Source: JAOPZW01 sp963803375 (GTDB taxonomy: Bacteria > Actinomycetota > Thermoleophilia > Solirubrobacterales > Solirubrobacteraceae). From it: 64,000 nucleotides of DNA. Of this stretch, positions 41,569 through 51,965 are shown one piece after another; the stretch's first letter is position 1, and each line of letters begins with the position of its first letter. The DNA lies in assembly GCA_963803375.1 (NCBI GenBank), contig CAWDMB010000014.1, positions 1 to 64,000 of the forward strand. Direction: 5' to 3'. The position numbers and the translations under genes are program-made. The notes under the pieces are model-generated. The model saw nothing but the letters and a program-made list of their open reading frames with translations, made no database searches and had not been told where the DNA came from.

Positions 41569-42781
41569 ACGCGACGGCGAGCCCGATCCGCTCGAGCGTC
41601 GGCGGGTGCGTGGCCAGCAGGGCCGTCAGCCAGCGCGGCGGCGCGGGGTCGGCGAGGTTGCGCACGGCGATCCGGCGCTCGAAGGAGACGAAGGGCTCGG
41701 GCGCCTCGGTGAGGTCGAGCGAGAAGCGGTCCGCGCGGACCTCCAGGCGCCGCGAGAGCTGGTTGGCCACGAGCGCGACCGGCACCGCGACGAGCCCGGC
41801 CGCGAGCGCCAGCGCGGGCAGCACGGCGGGGCCCGGCTGCGCGTCGGCCGCCGCCAGGCCCCGGGCGACGCGCGCGGCGGCGACGGTCGCCGTCGGGGCC
41901 ACGAGCGCCGAGAAGGCCAGGCCGCGCAGCAGATCGCGGTGGCGCATGTGGGCGAGCTCGTGGGCGACCACGAGGCGAACCTCGTCGCGCGTGAAGTGCT
42001 CGAGCAGCGTGTCGAAGAGCACGACGCGCTTCGTCGGCCCCAGCCCGGTCACGTAGGCGTTGGCGCCGGTCGTGCGCCGGCTCGCGTCGACCGTGAAGAC
42101 CTCCCCCACGCGCACCCCCGCCCGTTCGGCCAGCGCGAGCACGTCGGCGCGCTGCGGGCCGTCGGGCAGCGGCGCGAAGCGGTTGAAGATCGGGTCCAGG
42201 ACGACCGGGCCGGCGCCCGCGACGAGGACCCCGAAGGCCGTCGCGCCCGCGCTCGCGGGCAGCCACCACCGCGCGCCGAAGCGTCGCATGAGCCCGACCG
42301 CCGCCGCCGAGGCGCCGGCCGCGAGGGCGGAGCCGAGCGCCGTCGTCTTGGCGACGTCGCCGGCCCAGCCGCGCCAGGACTGCGTCGTCAGGCCGACGGC
42401 CCGCGAGCGCCCGCGCGCGGCGGCGGCCAGCGGCAGGCCGGCGGCTGTCAGCGCGCCCGCGAGCGCGGCGCCGGCGCCCGCGGCGGCCGCCACCGGTCGC
42501 CGCCGGGCGCGGCTCAGCGCCCGCGGCGGGCGCGCGAGCAGGACGCCGAGCAGTGCGGCGTCGAGCGCGGCGGAGGCCGCCGCGAGGGCGAGCTGCGGGC
42601 GCCGGAAGGAGCGCGCGCGGTCGATCTCGGCCCTCGTGAAGTACGATCCAACGTCGACCGGCGCCGGCGCGAGCCCCCGCTCGCGCGGCCGGAGCAGGAG
42701 CACGGCCGCCTCCGCGGTCACCAGGGCGGCCCCGACAGCGACGACTGAGCCCGACCGTCCGCGTCCGTCCACCCTCGGCAC
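41513..42781 (-). CDS. M48-family (Ste24-like) membrane metalloprotease
   Basis: The 422-aa protein has several membrane helices and the zinc site VVAHELAHMRHRD (HExxH), with the third ligand in RADRFSLDLTEAPE. ANAYVTGLGPTKRVVLFDTL is the substrate-strand block of CAAX-type proteases. It would cleave membrane or signal-type peptides on the cytoplasmic side. GTG 42781 is chosen; GTG 42772 is equally possible. It is divergent from the phosphoesterase gene, with only three bases between their starts. Confidence 0.88.
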   Translation of the reverse strand: MPRVDGRGRSGSVVAVGAALVTAEAAVLLLRPRERGLAPAPVDVGSYFTRAEIDRARSFRRPQLALAAASAALDAALLGVLLARPPRALSRARRRPVAAAAGAGAALAGALTAAGLPLAAAARGRSRAVGLTTQSWRGWAGDVAKTTALGSALAAGASAAAVGLMRRFGARWWLPASAGATAFGVLVAGAGPVVLDPIFNRFAPLPDGPQRADVLALAERAGVRVGEVFTVDASRRTTGANAYVTGLGPTKRVVLFDTLLEHFTRDEVRLVVAHELAHMRHRDLLRGLAFSALVAPTATVAAARVARGLAAADAQPGPAVLPALALAAGLVAVPVALVANQLSRRLEVRADRFSLDLTEAPEPFVSFERRIAVRNLADPAPPRWLTALLATHPPTLERIGLAVAFSAALRERPEDPPTRAGS

Positions 42782-42784
42782 TCT

Positions 42785-43512
<728 letters not shown>

Positions 43513-43516
<4 letters not shown>

Positions 43517-44078
43517 GGATGCGCGCGCTGACCTTCCTGGCCGCGGCGATCCTCGGCGCCTCGGCGTCCCTGCTCGTCGCCTGCGGGGACCGCAGCGACC
43601 TCATCCCCTCGAGCGACGCGAGCGAGCTGCGCGGTGCGCTCGACCAGGTCGCAGCCGCCACGAGCGCCGGCGACTGCTCGACCGCGCAGCGGGCGCTGAC
43701 CCGGGCGAGCAGCGTCCTCGCGGGTCTGCCCGACGGCGTCGACGCGCGCCTGCGCGCCCGGCTGCGCACGGGGATCACGAACCTCCGCGCCCGCGTGCCC
43801 GTCCAGTGCGTCGAGCAGACCGACACGACGCCGGCCGAGACCCAGAGCACGCCGGCCGCGACGACGCCCACGCAGACGCAGACGACGCCGACCCAGACGA
43901 CGACCACGCCGACGCAGACGCAGACGACGCCGACCCAGACGACGACCACGCCGACCCAGACGACCACGACCACGACGCCGACGCCGACGCCGACGACGCA
44001 ATCGACCACGCCCGGCGCTGGCAACGCCACCGGCGACAGTGGGGGCACGGGCGGCGCCTCGCCCGGGGGCAACGGGTG

Positions 44079-44079
<1 letters not shown>
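43513..44079 (+). CDS. lipoprotein with Thr/Pro/Gln repeat tail, 188 aa
   Basis: A lipobox LLVACGDRS follows a 23-residue signal. A helical domain of about 75 aa (ELRGALDQVAAATSAGDCST) has two further cysteines. The last 80 residues are a low-complexity stalk built from TPTQTQTT and TTTPTQ units, ending in a Gly-rich tail. This is the form of surface proteins whose globular part is held away from the membrane. The start and stop overlap both neighbours, which ties it to the downstream kinase. Confidence 0.75.
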
Positions 44080-45317
<1,238 letters not shown>

Positions 45318-45331
45318 CCGCGGCCACGCCA

Positions 45332-45362
45332 AGGCGGCGGGCGACCGCACCGGCCGCCCGCC
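45332..45362. terminator. hairpin between the kinase and PadR genes
   Basis: GCGGCGGGCG (45332-45341) and CGCCCGCCGC (45353-45362) form a perfect 10-bp stem in the 62-bp gap between converging genes, suitable for termination from both sides. Confidence 0.6.
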
Positions 45363-45379
45363 GCTGGACGTGTCGCCGG

Positions 45380-46081
45380 CTACGTCTCGTCGGGCTCGCC
45401 GGACGCCTCGGGGGCGTCCTCGGCGAGGATCCGGTAGAGACCGCGGCGGGCGTCGGCGAGGATCCGCCGAGCGTCGGCGAGCTGCGCGTCGGTTCCGATG
45501 CGCAGCACCTGCAGCGAGGCCAGGCCGAGCTCGCGCCCGACCTCCATGAACGCGTGATGGGCGTCGTTGACGCCCTCGTTCACGGCGTCCCACGGCGAGC
45601 CGAGCTCGTCGCGATGGGCGTCGACGTGCGCGCGGCCCGCGTCGGTGAGGCGGTAGGCGCGCCGCCCCGCGGACTCCTCGGCCCGGATCAGACCCTCGTC
45701 CTCCAGCTGGGAGAGCGCGGGATAGACCGAGCCGGGACTGGCGCGCCAGACGCCGCCGGAGCGGGCCTGGAGCTCCTGCATGATCGCGTAGCCGTTGCGC
45801 GGCTCCTCGGCGAGCAGCAGCAGAGCCGCCGCCCGCACGTCGCCGCGCCGGGCGCGACCGCGCCGGGGGCCGGGGCCTCCGCCCGGGAACGGGCCGAAGC
45901 CGCCGAAGCCGGGCGGGCCGAAGCCGCCCGGCCCACGGCCGCGGCGACGGCCACGGCCGCGCGGGCCGCGGCCCGGTCCGTGCGGGCGCTCGCCGCCCTG
46001 CATGGCCCGCCAGTGGCGGTGCCAGCCTTCGAGTGGAGCGTTGATCGCGGTCAAGGCGATCTCCTTTCCGGTTGTGAGCAT
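45380..46081 (-). CDS. PadR-family transcriptional regulator with Gly/Arg-rich N-terminal linker
   Basis: In this 233-aa protein, residues 80-150 are the PadR winged helix (AALLLLAEEPRNGYAIMQEL, then SPGSVYPALSQLEDEGLIRA). They are followed by a C-terminal dimerisation region. Residues 30-75 are an unusual run of Gly, Pro, Phe and Arg (GFGPPGFGGFGPFPGGG), which is flexible or phase-separating in character. A dyad over its own start codon points to autoregulation. No target gene is adjacent apart from tgt. Confidence 0.85.
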   Translation of the reverse strand: MLTTGKEIALTAINAPLEGWHRHWRAMQGGERPHGPGRGPRGRGRRRGRGPGGFGPPGFGGFGPFPGGGPGPRRGRARRGDVRAAALLLLAEEPRNGYAIMQELQARSGGVWRASPGSVYPALSQLEDEGLIRAEESAGRRAYRLTDAGRAHVDAHRDELGSPWDAVNEGVNDAHHAFMEVGRELGLASLQVLRIGTDAQLADARRILADARRGLYRILAEDAPEASGEPDET

Positions 46082-46103
46082 CGTGTTGCATCACGATATA
46101 TCG
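46080..46103. promoter_or_regulatory. dyads over the PadR start codon
   Basis: ATCGTG (46080-46085) and CACGAT (46092-46097) form a 6-bp inverted pair around TTGCAT, covering the start codon. The palindrome CGATATATCG (46094-46103) overlaps its outer edge. This AT-rich island in GC-rich DNA is a likely autoregulatory operator of the PadR protein. Confidence 0.45.
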
Positions 46104-46168
46104 CTAATACATCGGTTGTCAGGCCGCCGAGGGAGGCTCCGGTGCGCGACCGACCGCTCCTCCCCGCG

Positions 46169-47365
46169 CTACGGGGCGGCGCCCGCGCGCAGCGCTGCCG
46201 CCGCCTCCGCCAGCCGGCCGGCGGCGATGCCCTCGCGCAGGCGCCGCATGACGCGCTCCACGAACGCGAGGTTGTGCAGCGTGAACAGGCGCATGCCGGT
46301 CAGCTCACGGGTGCGCGCCAGATAGCGCAGGTAGCCGCGCGTCAGGCCCGGCGCGCACGCCGGACACGGGCAGCCCTCCATCAGTGGCTCGTCGCTCTCG
46401 CGCCAGCGCGCCCGCGTGAGGTCGACGCGCCAGCGGTGCGCCGGGTCGGGCACCAGGACCATGCCGTGGCGCCCGAGCCGGGTGGGCATCGCGCAGTCGA
46501 AGATGTCGATGCCCAGCTCGACGCCGCGCACGAGGTCGTCGATCTCCCCGACCCCGAGCAGGTGGCGAGGGCGCTCCTCGTCGAGCTGCGCGGTCGCCCA
46601 GCCGACGACCTCGTACATCGCGGCCTTCTCGGCGCCGAGCGACCCGCCGATGGCGATCCCGTCGACCTCGGCCGCGGCGACGGCCTGGGCCGAGGCGACG
46701 CGGAGGTCCTCGTGCACGCCGCCCTGGACGATGCCGAACACGAGCTGGCCGGCCGGGCCGTGCTCGTGGTGCCAGTCCAGGCAGCGGCGCAGCCAGCGGT
46801 GCGTACGCTCCGTCGAGCGCGCCGTGTAGTCGCGGTCGACGTGGAACGGCGTGCACTCGTCGAAGACGAGCGCGAGGTCCGAGCCGAGCGCCGCCTGGAT
46901 CGCCATCGACGTCTCCGGGGCCAGGAAGCGCTCGCCGCCGTCGAGGTAGGAGCGAAAGCGCACGCCCTCCTCCTCGATCGCCAGGACGCCGCCCTGGCGC
47001 TCGGAGCCCATCGGCGCCCGGCCCTTGACCTCGTCGGCGACCGTGCCGTGGCCCATCGAGAAGACCTGAAAGCCGCCCGAGTCGGTGACGATCGGCCCGG
47101 GCCAGCCCATGAAGTCGTGCAGGCCGCCGAGGCGCGCGATCAGCTCGTGGCCGGGGTCGAGGAAGAGGTGGAACGTGTTGCCGAGCACGATCTCGTAGCC
47201 CAGCGCCGCCACCTCGGCGGGCAGCAGGCCGCGGACGGTGGCCTTCGTTGCCAGCGGCACGAAGGCGGGCGTGCGGACCTCGCCGTGGGCGGTGCGCAGC
47301 ACACCCGTCCGGGCACGCGAGCCCGGGTCGCGGGCCGTGATCGTCAGGGCCGGCACCGCCGGCAT
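46169..47365 (-). CDS. tgt: queuine tRNA-ribosyltransferase
   Basis: The 398-aa TIM-barrel enzyme exchanges guanine-34 for preQ1 in GUN-anticodon tRNAs. VTDSGGFQVFSMG carries the general-acid Asp and DIFDCAMPTRLGRHGM the nucleophile Asp. The zinc site is GCPCPACAPG with the later Cys/His (FTLHNLAF). The substrate loop GGSLGAEKAAM is present. The queA gene is not in this window. Confidence 0.95.
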   Translation of the reverse strand: MPAVPALTITARDPGSRARTGVLRTAHGEVRTPAFVPLATKATVRGLLPAEVAALGYEIVLGNTFHLFLDPGHELIARLGGLHDFMGWPGPIVTDSGGFQVFSMGHGTVADEVKGRAPMGSERQGGVLAIEEEGVRFRSYLDGGERFLAPETSMAIQAALGSDLALVFDECTPFHVDRDYTARSTERTHRWLRRCLDWHHEHGPAGQLVFGIVQGGVHEDLRVASAQAVAAAEVDGIAIGGSLGAEKAAMYEVVGWATAQLDEERPRHLLGVGEIDDLVRGVELGIDIFDCAMPTRLGRHGMVLVPDPAHRWRVDLTRARWRESDEPLMEGCPCPACAPGLTRGYLRYLARTRELTGMRLFTLHNLAFVERVMRRLREGIAAGRLAEAAAALRAGAAP

Positions 47366-47376
47366 GCTAGAAGCGG

Positions 47377-47982
47377 TTGGTGCTCGCGAGCATCGTCGAC
47401 GTGGCCCGGACGATCGGCCTGCCCGTGCTGTTCGCGCTCATCGCCATCGAGACGATGGGCGTGCCGGTGCCGGGCGAGACGGCGCTCATCACCGCGTCGA
47501 TCGTGGCCAGCCGCGGGCGGCTGCCGATCGAGGCGGTGATCGCGGTCGCCGCGGCGGCCGCGATCCTCGGCGACAACGTCGGCTTCGCGCTCGGACGCAG
47601 GGTCGGGCGGCGAGTGCTCAGCACGCCCGGTCCGTTCCACCATCACCGCCTGCGCGTCCTCGACGTCGGTGAGCCGTTCTTCGAGCGCCACGGCGCGAAG
47701 GCGGTCTTCCTCGGGCGCTGGATCACCGGGCTGCGGATCACCGCCGCCTGGCTGGCGGGAGTGAACGGGATGCACTGGCCCACGTTCCTCGCCTTCAACG
47801 CCCTCGGCGGGATCGCGTGGGCGGCGTCGGTCGGGCTGCTCGCCTACTTCCTCGGGCACACGGCCGAGACGGCGATCCACGCCGTCGGCCTCGGCGCGCT
47901 GATCGTGACCGTCTCGAGCGTGCTCGGGCTCTGGATCACGCTGCGCCTGCGCCGGCGGCGGGCGCCCACCGCCAGCGGCTGA
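47377..47982 (+). CDS. DedA-family membrane protein
   Basis: The 201-aa protein has the DedA/VTT signatures: ETMGVPVPGETALITASIVA, GDNVGFALGRRVGRRV and FFERHGAKAVFLGRWITGLR. Helices fill the rest. The family contains flippases and transporters for undecaprenyl phosphate and polyprenyl lipids. The GTG start is 12 bp from the divergent tgt start. No further specificity can be read. Confidence 0.88.
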   Translation: MVLASIVDVARTIGLPVLFALIAIETMGVPVPGETALITASIVASRGRLPIEAVIAVAAAAAILGDNVGFALGRRVGRRVLSTPGPFHHHRLRVLDVGEPFFERHGAKAVFLGRWITGLRITAAWLAGVNGMHWPTFLAFNALGGIAWAASVGLLAYFLGHTAETAIHAVGLGALIVTVSSVLGLWITLRLRRRRAPTASG

Positions 47983-48005
47983 GGGCCCCGCCGCACGGGG
48001 CCCTC
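47981..48005. terminator. hairpin between dedA and hsp20
   Basis: GAGGGCCCCG and CGGGGCCCTC make a perfect 10-bp stem with a 5-base loop. It starts at the dedA stop and sits between two converging genes. Confidence 0.65.
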
Positions 48006-48013
48006 GTCACGTG

Positions 48014-48511
48014 TCACTCGGACGGCGTCTCGGAGCCCTCGATCGCGCCCTGCCCACCGCCGACCCGGATCGCGACGCGGCGCGGCTTGCGCGCCTCGGG
48101 CTTGGGGATGCGGACCTCGAGGACGCCGTTGTGGAACGCGGCCTCGACGGCCTCGGCGTCGACGCCCTCGGGCAGGGTCAGCGACCGGCGGAACGCGCCG
48201 AACGCGCGCTCGACGCGGTAGAAGCCCTCCCGCTGCTCCTCGTGCTCGGCCTTGCGCTCGCCGGAGACGGTGAGGACGTCGTCCTCGACCTCGATGTGGA
48301 CGTCGTCCTCATCGAGTCCCGGGAGATCGGCCCGCAGCACGAAGTGGTCGTCGGTCTCGACGAGGTCCATCGCCGGCACCCAGCGACGAGCCTGGCCGCC
48401 GTTGCCCGGGCCGCCGGGCGCGGGGGCGTCGAAGAACGTGGTGAAGAGCCGGTTCATCTCGGTCTGCAGCGAGTTGAGCTCGCGAACGGGCTCCCATCGG
48501 ATCAGCGCCAT
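48014..48511 (-). CDS. Hsp20/alpha-crystallin small heat-shock protein
   Basis: The 165-aa protein has an alpha-crystallin domain at residues 45-140, with MDLVETDDHFVLRADLPGLD, VLTVSGERKAEHEEQREGFY and the strand-5/6 motif AFHNGVLEVRIPKPE. The N-terminal arm, LNSLQTEMNRLFTTFFD, is typical of actinobacterial Hsp18-like chaperones that hold unfolding proteins. The gene stands alone after its own promoter. Confidence 0.95.
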   Translation of the reverse strand: MALIRWEPVRELNSLQTEMNRLFTTFFDAPAPGGPGNGGQARRWVPAMDLVETDDHFVLRADLPGLDEDDVHIEVEDDVLTVSGERKAEHEEQREGFYRVERAFGAFRRSLTLPEGVDAEAVEAAFHNGVLEVRIPKPEARKPRRVAIRVGGGQGAIEGSETPSE

Positions 48512-48552
48512 GTCGATTCCTCCTGGTGATGGCAATGCATGGTGGGACCCGA

Positions 48553-48581
48553 AGTATGAAATCTTAGTCGTGCACTGTCAA
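48553..48581 (-). promoter_or_regulatory. promoter of the hsp20 gene
   Basis: Read on the minus strand, TTGACA (48576-48581) is followed after 17 bp by CATACT (48553-48558). The region is AT-rich and about 45 bp upstream of the start codon. CTTGA and CTAAG on either side of a 10-bp spacer could be an imperfect HspR-type repeat; that reading is tentative. Confidence 0.5.
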
Positions 48582-48608
48582 GTCTGTGGCGGGCCGTGAG
48601 GCCCGCGA

Positions 48609-48746
48609 TCATGCCCAGCGGCGGTGCGTGGGACGGGCGACGGGCGGGCGCAGGATGAGGCTCTCGCGGACCAGCCGGAGCTGGCGGCGATGGGCCTCGC
48701 GCTGGCCGAGCGCGGCCTCGGTGGTGGCGGACGGATCGGCGTGCAT
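48609..48746 (-). CDS. possible small basic protein, 45 aa
   Basis: An ATG opens MHADPSATTEAALGQREAHR, then RQLRLVRESLILRPPVARPT, a basic amphipathic helix with a short Pro-rich end. Codon choice is typical of the genome and the frame fills an otherwise empty 350-bp gap. There is no clear ribosome site and no known family, so it may be non-coding. Confidence 0.35.
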   Translation of the reverse strand: MHADPSATTEAALGQREAHRRQLRLVRESLILRPPVARPTHRRWA

Positions 48747-48859
48747 GCCGACTGGGCGTGACCCGGCGATGCACGGCGTTCCCCGGCGAGGAACGGGTAC
48801 GCGGGCTCGTCGAGCGCGGGCCCGACGAACGAATTCGGGTGGCGGGCTTGCAGGAGCTT

Positions 48860-49732
48860 CTACGGTCTGCGCACCTCGATGCGTCCCTCGCGGACCCGGG
48901 TCTGCAAGACGGGCTGCGGGTAGGCGGCCGGGCCGCGCTCGACCGAGCCGTCCGCGAGCGCGAAGCGGCTGCCGTGCCGCGGGCACTCGACGCAGCCGTC
49001 GACGAGCTCGCCCTCGTCGAGGGGGCCCTCGCGGTGCACGCAGCGGGCGGCCAGCGCGAAGAGCTCGCCGCCGCGGCGCGCGAGCACGACGGGCTCGCCG
49101 GCGACCTCGGCGGCGCGCAGCCCGCCCTCGGGCACGTCGGCCTCGGCGAGGACGTCGTGCCAGTCCTCGACCGGGCGGTCGAAGGCGTGGGTGTCGACGC
49201 CGACGCCCTTCGCGTACGAGAGGTGGCCGCCGAGGTGGCCGCCGGCGGCGAGGGCGCCGGCGCCCGCGAGCGCGAGCGTCACCCCGGCGCCGCGCCGGCC
49301 GCCGGCGCGCGCCGCCAGCGACGCGGCGTAGAGCGTCAGCGCGGCGACGTTCGCGGTCGCGTGCACCGCGCCGATCCGGCGCACCGCGTCGTCGGCGGGC
49401 TCGGTGTCGGCCCAGTCCGAGAGACCCGTGATCGCCGTCGGCAACGCGGCGAGCACGCCGACCCCGACGAGGCGGTCGGCGCCGCGACGCCCCGCCCTGC
49501 CGCCGACGAGGTCGAGGATCGTCGCGGAGGTCCAGGTCCCGATCGGGACGTCGGTGAGCAGCGGATGGATCGGGTGGCCGAGCCACGTGCCGCTCAGGGC
49601 GTCCTTCGCCGGGCCCCTCGGCACCGCCGACCGCACCGCCCGGCCGACGGCCTTGGCGGCCGGGTCGAGGAGATCGAGCCGACCGAGGCGCTCGGCCAGG
49701 GCGTGCGGGACAGGACGGGAGGGTGTGCTCAT
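48860..49732 (-). CDS. Rieske-domain protein fused to a DUF2231 membrane domain, 290 aa
   Basis: Residues about 45-180 are the DUF2231 membrane module (SGTWLGHPIHPLLTDVPIGT, with several helices and conserved His). The rest is a Rieske iron-sulfur domain with the ligands CVHREG and CPRHGSRF, C-x-H and C-x-x-H. DUF2231 proteins are thought to carry b-type heme, so this could be a small membrane electron-transfer unit. The electron partners are not nearby. Confidence 0.85.
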   Translation of the reverse strand: MSTPSRPVPHALAERLGRLDLLDPAAKAVGRAVRSAVPRGPAKDALSGTWLGHPIHPLLTDVPIGTWTSATILDLVGGRAGRRGADRLVGVGVLAALPTAITGLSDWADTEPADDAVRRIGAVHATANVAALTLYAASLAARAGGRRGAGVTLALAGAGALAAGGHLGGHLSYAKGVGVDTHAFDRPVEDWHDVLAEADVPEGGLRAAEVAGEPVVLARRGGELFALAARCVHREGPLDEGELVDGCVECPRHGSRFALADGSVERGPAAYPQPVLQTRVREGRIEVRRP

Positions 49733-49787
49733 GAAGCTCCCGGTACCCGCTGCACGCCCCGCTCAGTGACGAGCCGCAGGGCGGCGG

Positions 49788-50279
49788 TCAGCCGCAGCCC
49801 GGGCCGGCGGCGTGCGCGCTGGGCAGCACGTGCTCCCAGGCGTCGCCGAGCGCGACCTGGTCCTCGGGGGCGAGGCGGGCGAGGAAGTGCTCGCGCACCC
49901 CGGCCAGGTGCGTCGCGCGGGCCTCGCCGAGCTTCGCCGCGCCCTTCGCCGTGAGCTTCGCGTAGGCGCCGCGCGCGTCGCTCGGGCACGACTCGCGACA
50001 GAGGAGGGCGTCGGCCTCGAGGCGGTCGACGAGTCGCGTCAGGCCGCTGCGGCTGAGGATGACCGAGTCCGCCAGGTCGCACATCCGCATGCGGCGCTCG
50101 GGCGCGTCGGCGAGGAACATGAGCACCTCGTAGGCGCTCAGCGAGAGCCCGTGGGCCGCCTCCATCTCGGCGCCCAGCGCCTGGGTCAGCGCGGCGTGGA
50201 CGCGCAGCAGGCCGCGCCACGCGCGCAGCTCGCGCTCCGTGAGCGCCTCGACGTGCGGGGTGGTGGTAGCGGCGGCCAT
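49788..50279 (-). CDS. MarR-family regulator, MhqR-like
   Basis: The 163-aa winged-helix protein contains GLSLSAYEVLMFLADAPERR, MRMCDLADSVILSRSGLTRL and VDRLEADALLCRESCPSDAR. The last includes a cysteine (RESCPSD) in the wing that could sense quinones or oxidants. It is divergent from a ring-cleaving dioxygenase and an esterase, the same pair that MhqR represses in Bacillus as MhqO and MhqD. A TTGCA-n2-TGCAA dyad lies between. Confidence 0.88.
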   Translation of the reverse strand: MAAATTTPHVEALTERELRAWRGLLRVHAALTQALGAEMEAAHGLSLSAYEVLMFLADAPERRMRMCDLADSVILSRSGLTRLVDRLEADALLCRESCPSDARGAYAKLTAKGAAKLGEARATHLAGVREHFLARLAPEDQVALGDAWEHVLPSAHAAGPGCG

Positions 50280-50342
50280 GGTGTCGAATGCGTCGGCGAG
50301 ACCGACGCTAGCAACGGCGGCGCCCCACGCACGATACTATTG

Positions 50343-50354
50343 TTGCACATGCAA
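50343..50354. promoter_or_regulatory. MarR-type operator
   Basis: TTGCA and TGCAA with a two-base centre form a perfect dyad inside an AT-rich patch (ACTATTGTTGCA), 22 bp before the dioxygenase start codon and 64 bp before the MarR start. It is positioned to control both genes. Confidence 0.6.
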
Positions 50355-50375
50355 TGACTTAGGGAGCGTGCCGTC

Positions 50376-51290
50376 ATGGCCATCGAGGGGCTGCACCACA
50401 TCACCGCCATCACCGCCGACGCCCAGCGCAACGTCGATTTCTATGCGGGCCTGCTCGGTCTGCGGCTGGTCAAGAAGACGGTCAACTTCGACCAGCCCGA
50501 CGTCTACCACCTGTACTTCGGCGACGAGCGCGGCACCCCCGGCTCGATCCTCACGTTCTTCGAGTTCCCGGGCGCCGCGCTCGGCCGCGCGGGCGACGGC
50601 ATGGTCCACACGGTGCTGTGGCGCGTCGCCTCCGAGGACGCGCTCGCGTTCTGGGCACACCGCCTCGGCGACACCGGCGTCGCCGTCGAACGCGCCGAGG
50701 GCTCGCTCGCGTTCGCCGATCCCGAGGGCCTACGCCACGAGCTGTTGACCGTCGCGGCGGCCGACGCGCCGTTGGCCGCGAGCGCGCCGGACGTGCCCGC
50801 CGAGCACGCCCTGCTCGGCTTCCATGGCGTGCGCGCCTACGGCTCGAGCCCCCACCGCTCCGCGCCGCTGCTCGAGGCGCTCGGCCTGAGCCCGACCGGG
50901 GCCGACTGGCGCGCCGAGGGCGCCGAGCGCCTCGCCGTCCTCTCGCTCGACCCGGCCCCGGCCGCCACCGGCGTGCAGGGCGCCGGCAGCGTGCACCACA
51001 TCGCCTGGTCGCTGGCCGACGACGACGAGCTGACGGCGTTTCGTGCGATCGCCGCAGAGGCGGGGGCGCGGCCGACGCCGATCATCGACCGCCAGTACTT
51101 CCATTCCGTCTACTTCCGCGAGCCCGGCGGCGTGCTCTTCGAGCTCGCCAGCCGCGACATCGGCTTCGACGTCGACGAGCCGGCCGACGCGCTCGGCCAG
51201 GCGCTGCGGCTGCCGCCCCGGTATGAAGGCCTGCGGGCCGAGCTCGAACGGCGGCTCGTGCCGCTGGCCAACCCGCGCGTCGCCTCGTGA
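50376..51290 (+). CDS. MhqO-like ring-cleaving dioxygenase
   Basis: The 304-aa protein has two VOC repeats. GLHHITAITADAQRNVDFYA with LGLRLVKKTVNFDQPDVYHL is the N-terminal signature of MhqO/LinE-type extradiol dioxygenases. HHIAWSLADDDELTAF and YFHSVYFREPGGVLFELAS supply the Fe/Mn ligands His and Glu. It is thought to open hydroquinone rings in quinone defence. The ribosome site is at the TTAGGGAG stretch. It is followed with GTGA overlap by the esterase gene. Confidence 0.88.
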   Translation: MAIEGLHHITAITADAQRNVDFYAGLLGLRLVKKTVNFDQPDVYHLYFGDERGTPGSILTFFEFPGAALGRAGDGMVHTVLWRVASEDALAFWAHRLGDTGVAVERAEGSLAFADPEGLRHELLTVAAADAPLAASAPDVPAEHALLGFHGVRAYGSSPHRSAPLLEALGLSPTGADWRAEGAERLAVLSLDPAPAATGVQGAGSVHHIAWSLADDDELTAFRAIAAEAGARPTPIIDRQYFHSVYFREPGGVLFELASRDIGFDVDEPADALGQALRLPPRYEGLRAELERRLVPLANPRVAS

Positions 51291-51934
51291 GCGAGCTGCC
51301 GCACGTGCTGCGCCCTGCGGGCGGCACGCCCGCGGGAGCGCTCGTCCTCCTGCACGGGCGCGGAACCGACGAGCACGACCTCGTGCCGCTGCTCGACCTC
51401 CTGGATCCCGAACGGCGGCTGGTCGGCGTGACGCCCGCCGGGCCGCTGCGACTACCCCCGGGCGGCAAGCACTGGTACATCGTGCCGCGCGTCGGCTTCC
51501 CCGATCCCGACACGTTTCACGACTCCTACGAGCTGCTGGTCCAGGGGCTGCCCGAGCTCACCGGCGTGCCGTGGGGGCGCACGATCCTCGGCGGCTTCTC
51601 TCAGGGCACGGTCATGGCCTATGCGCTCGCGCTCGGCCTCGGCCGCCCGACGCCCGCGGCGCTCGTCGCGCTCAGCGGCTTCATCCCGACCGTCGAGGGC
51701 TGGACGGCCGACCTCGACCGTCCCGGCCTCGAGGCCTGGATCGCGCACGGCCGGCGCGACCCGGTCATCTCCGTCGGCTTCGCGCGCGAGGCCCGCGCGC
51801 GGCTCGACGGCGCCGGCCTGAATGTCCGCTACGTGGAGAGCGACGGGGGCCATCACGTCGACCCGCGTGCGCTCGCCGAGCTGCCCGCCTGGATCGCGCG
51901 GCAGGTCGATCGCCTGCCGGCGGCGTCCGGCTGA
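51287..51934 (+). CDS. MhqD-like phospholipase/carboxylesterase family hydrolase
   Basis: The 215-aa alpha/beta hydrolase has the oxyanion segment VLLHGRGTDEHDLVPL and the nucleophile elbow LGGFSQGTVMAYALAL (Ser near residue 106). The catalytic Asp is in HGRRDPVISVGF and the His in ESDGGHHVDPRAL. It belongs to the abhydrolase_2 family that includes MhqD. The GTG overlaps the dioxygenase stop, so the two act together in detoxifying quinone-like compounds. Confidence 0.88.
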   Translation: MSELPHVLRPAGGTPAGALVLLHGRGTDEHDLVPLLDLLDPERRLVGVTPAGPLRLPPGGKHWYIVPRVGFPDPDTFHDSYELLVQGLPELTGVPWGRTILGGFSQGTVMAYALALGLGRPTPAALVALSGFIPTVEGWTADLDRPGLEAWIAHGRRDPVISVGFAREARARLDGAGLNVRYVESDGGHHVDPRALAELPAWIARQVDRLPAASG

Positions 51935-51965
51935 GCGGCCACGCCCGCGCTCTCGGGCGCCGAGG

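Noticed and set aside
43863..44000. possible CRISPR-like array
   Set aside because: The regular ACGACG/CAGACG pattern is a codon-level repeat encoding Thr/Pro/Gln in frame with a lipoprotein; there are no distinct spacers.
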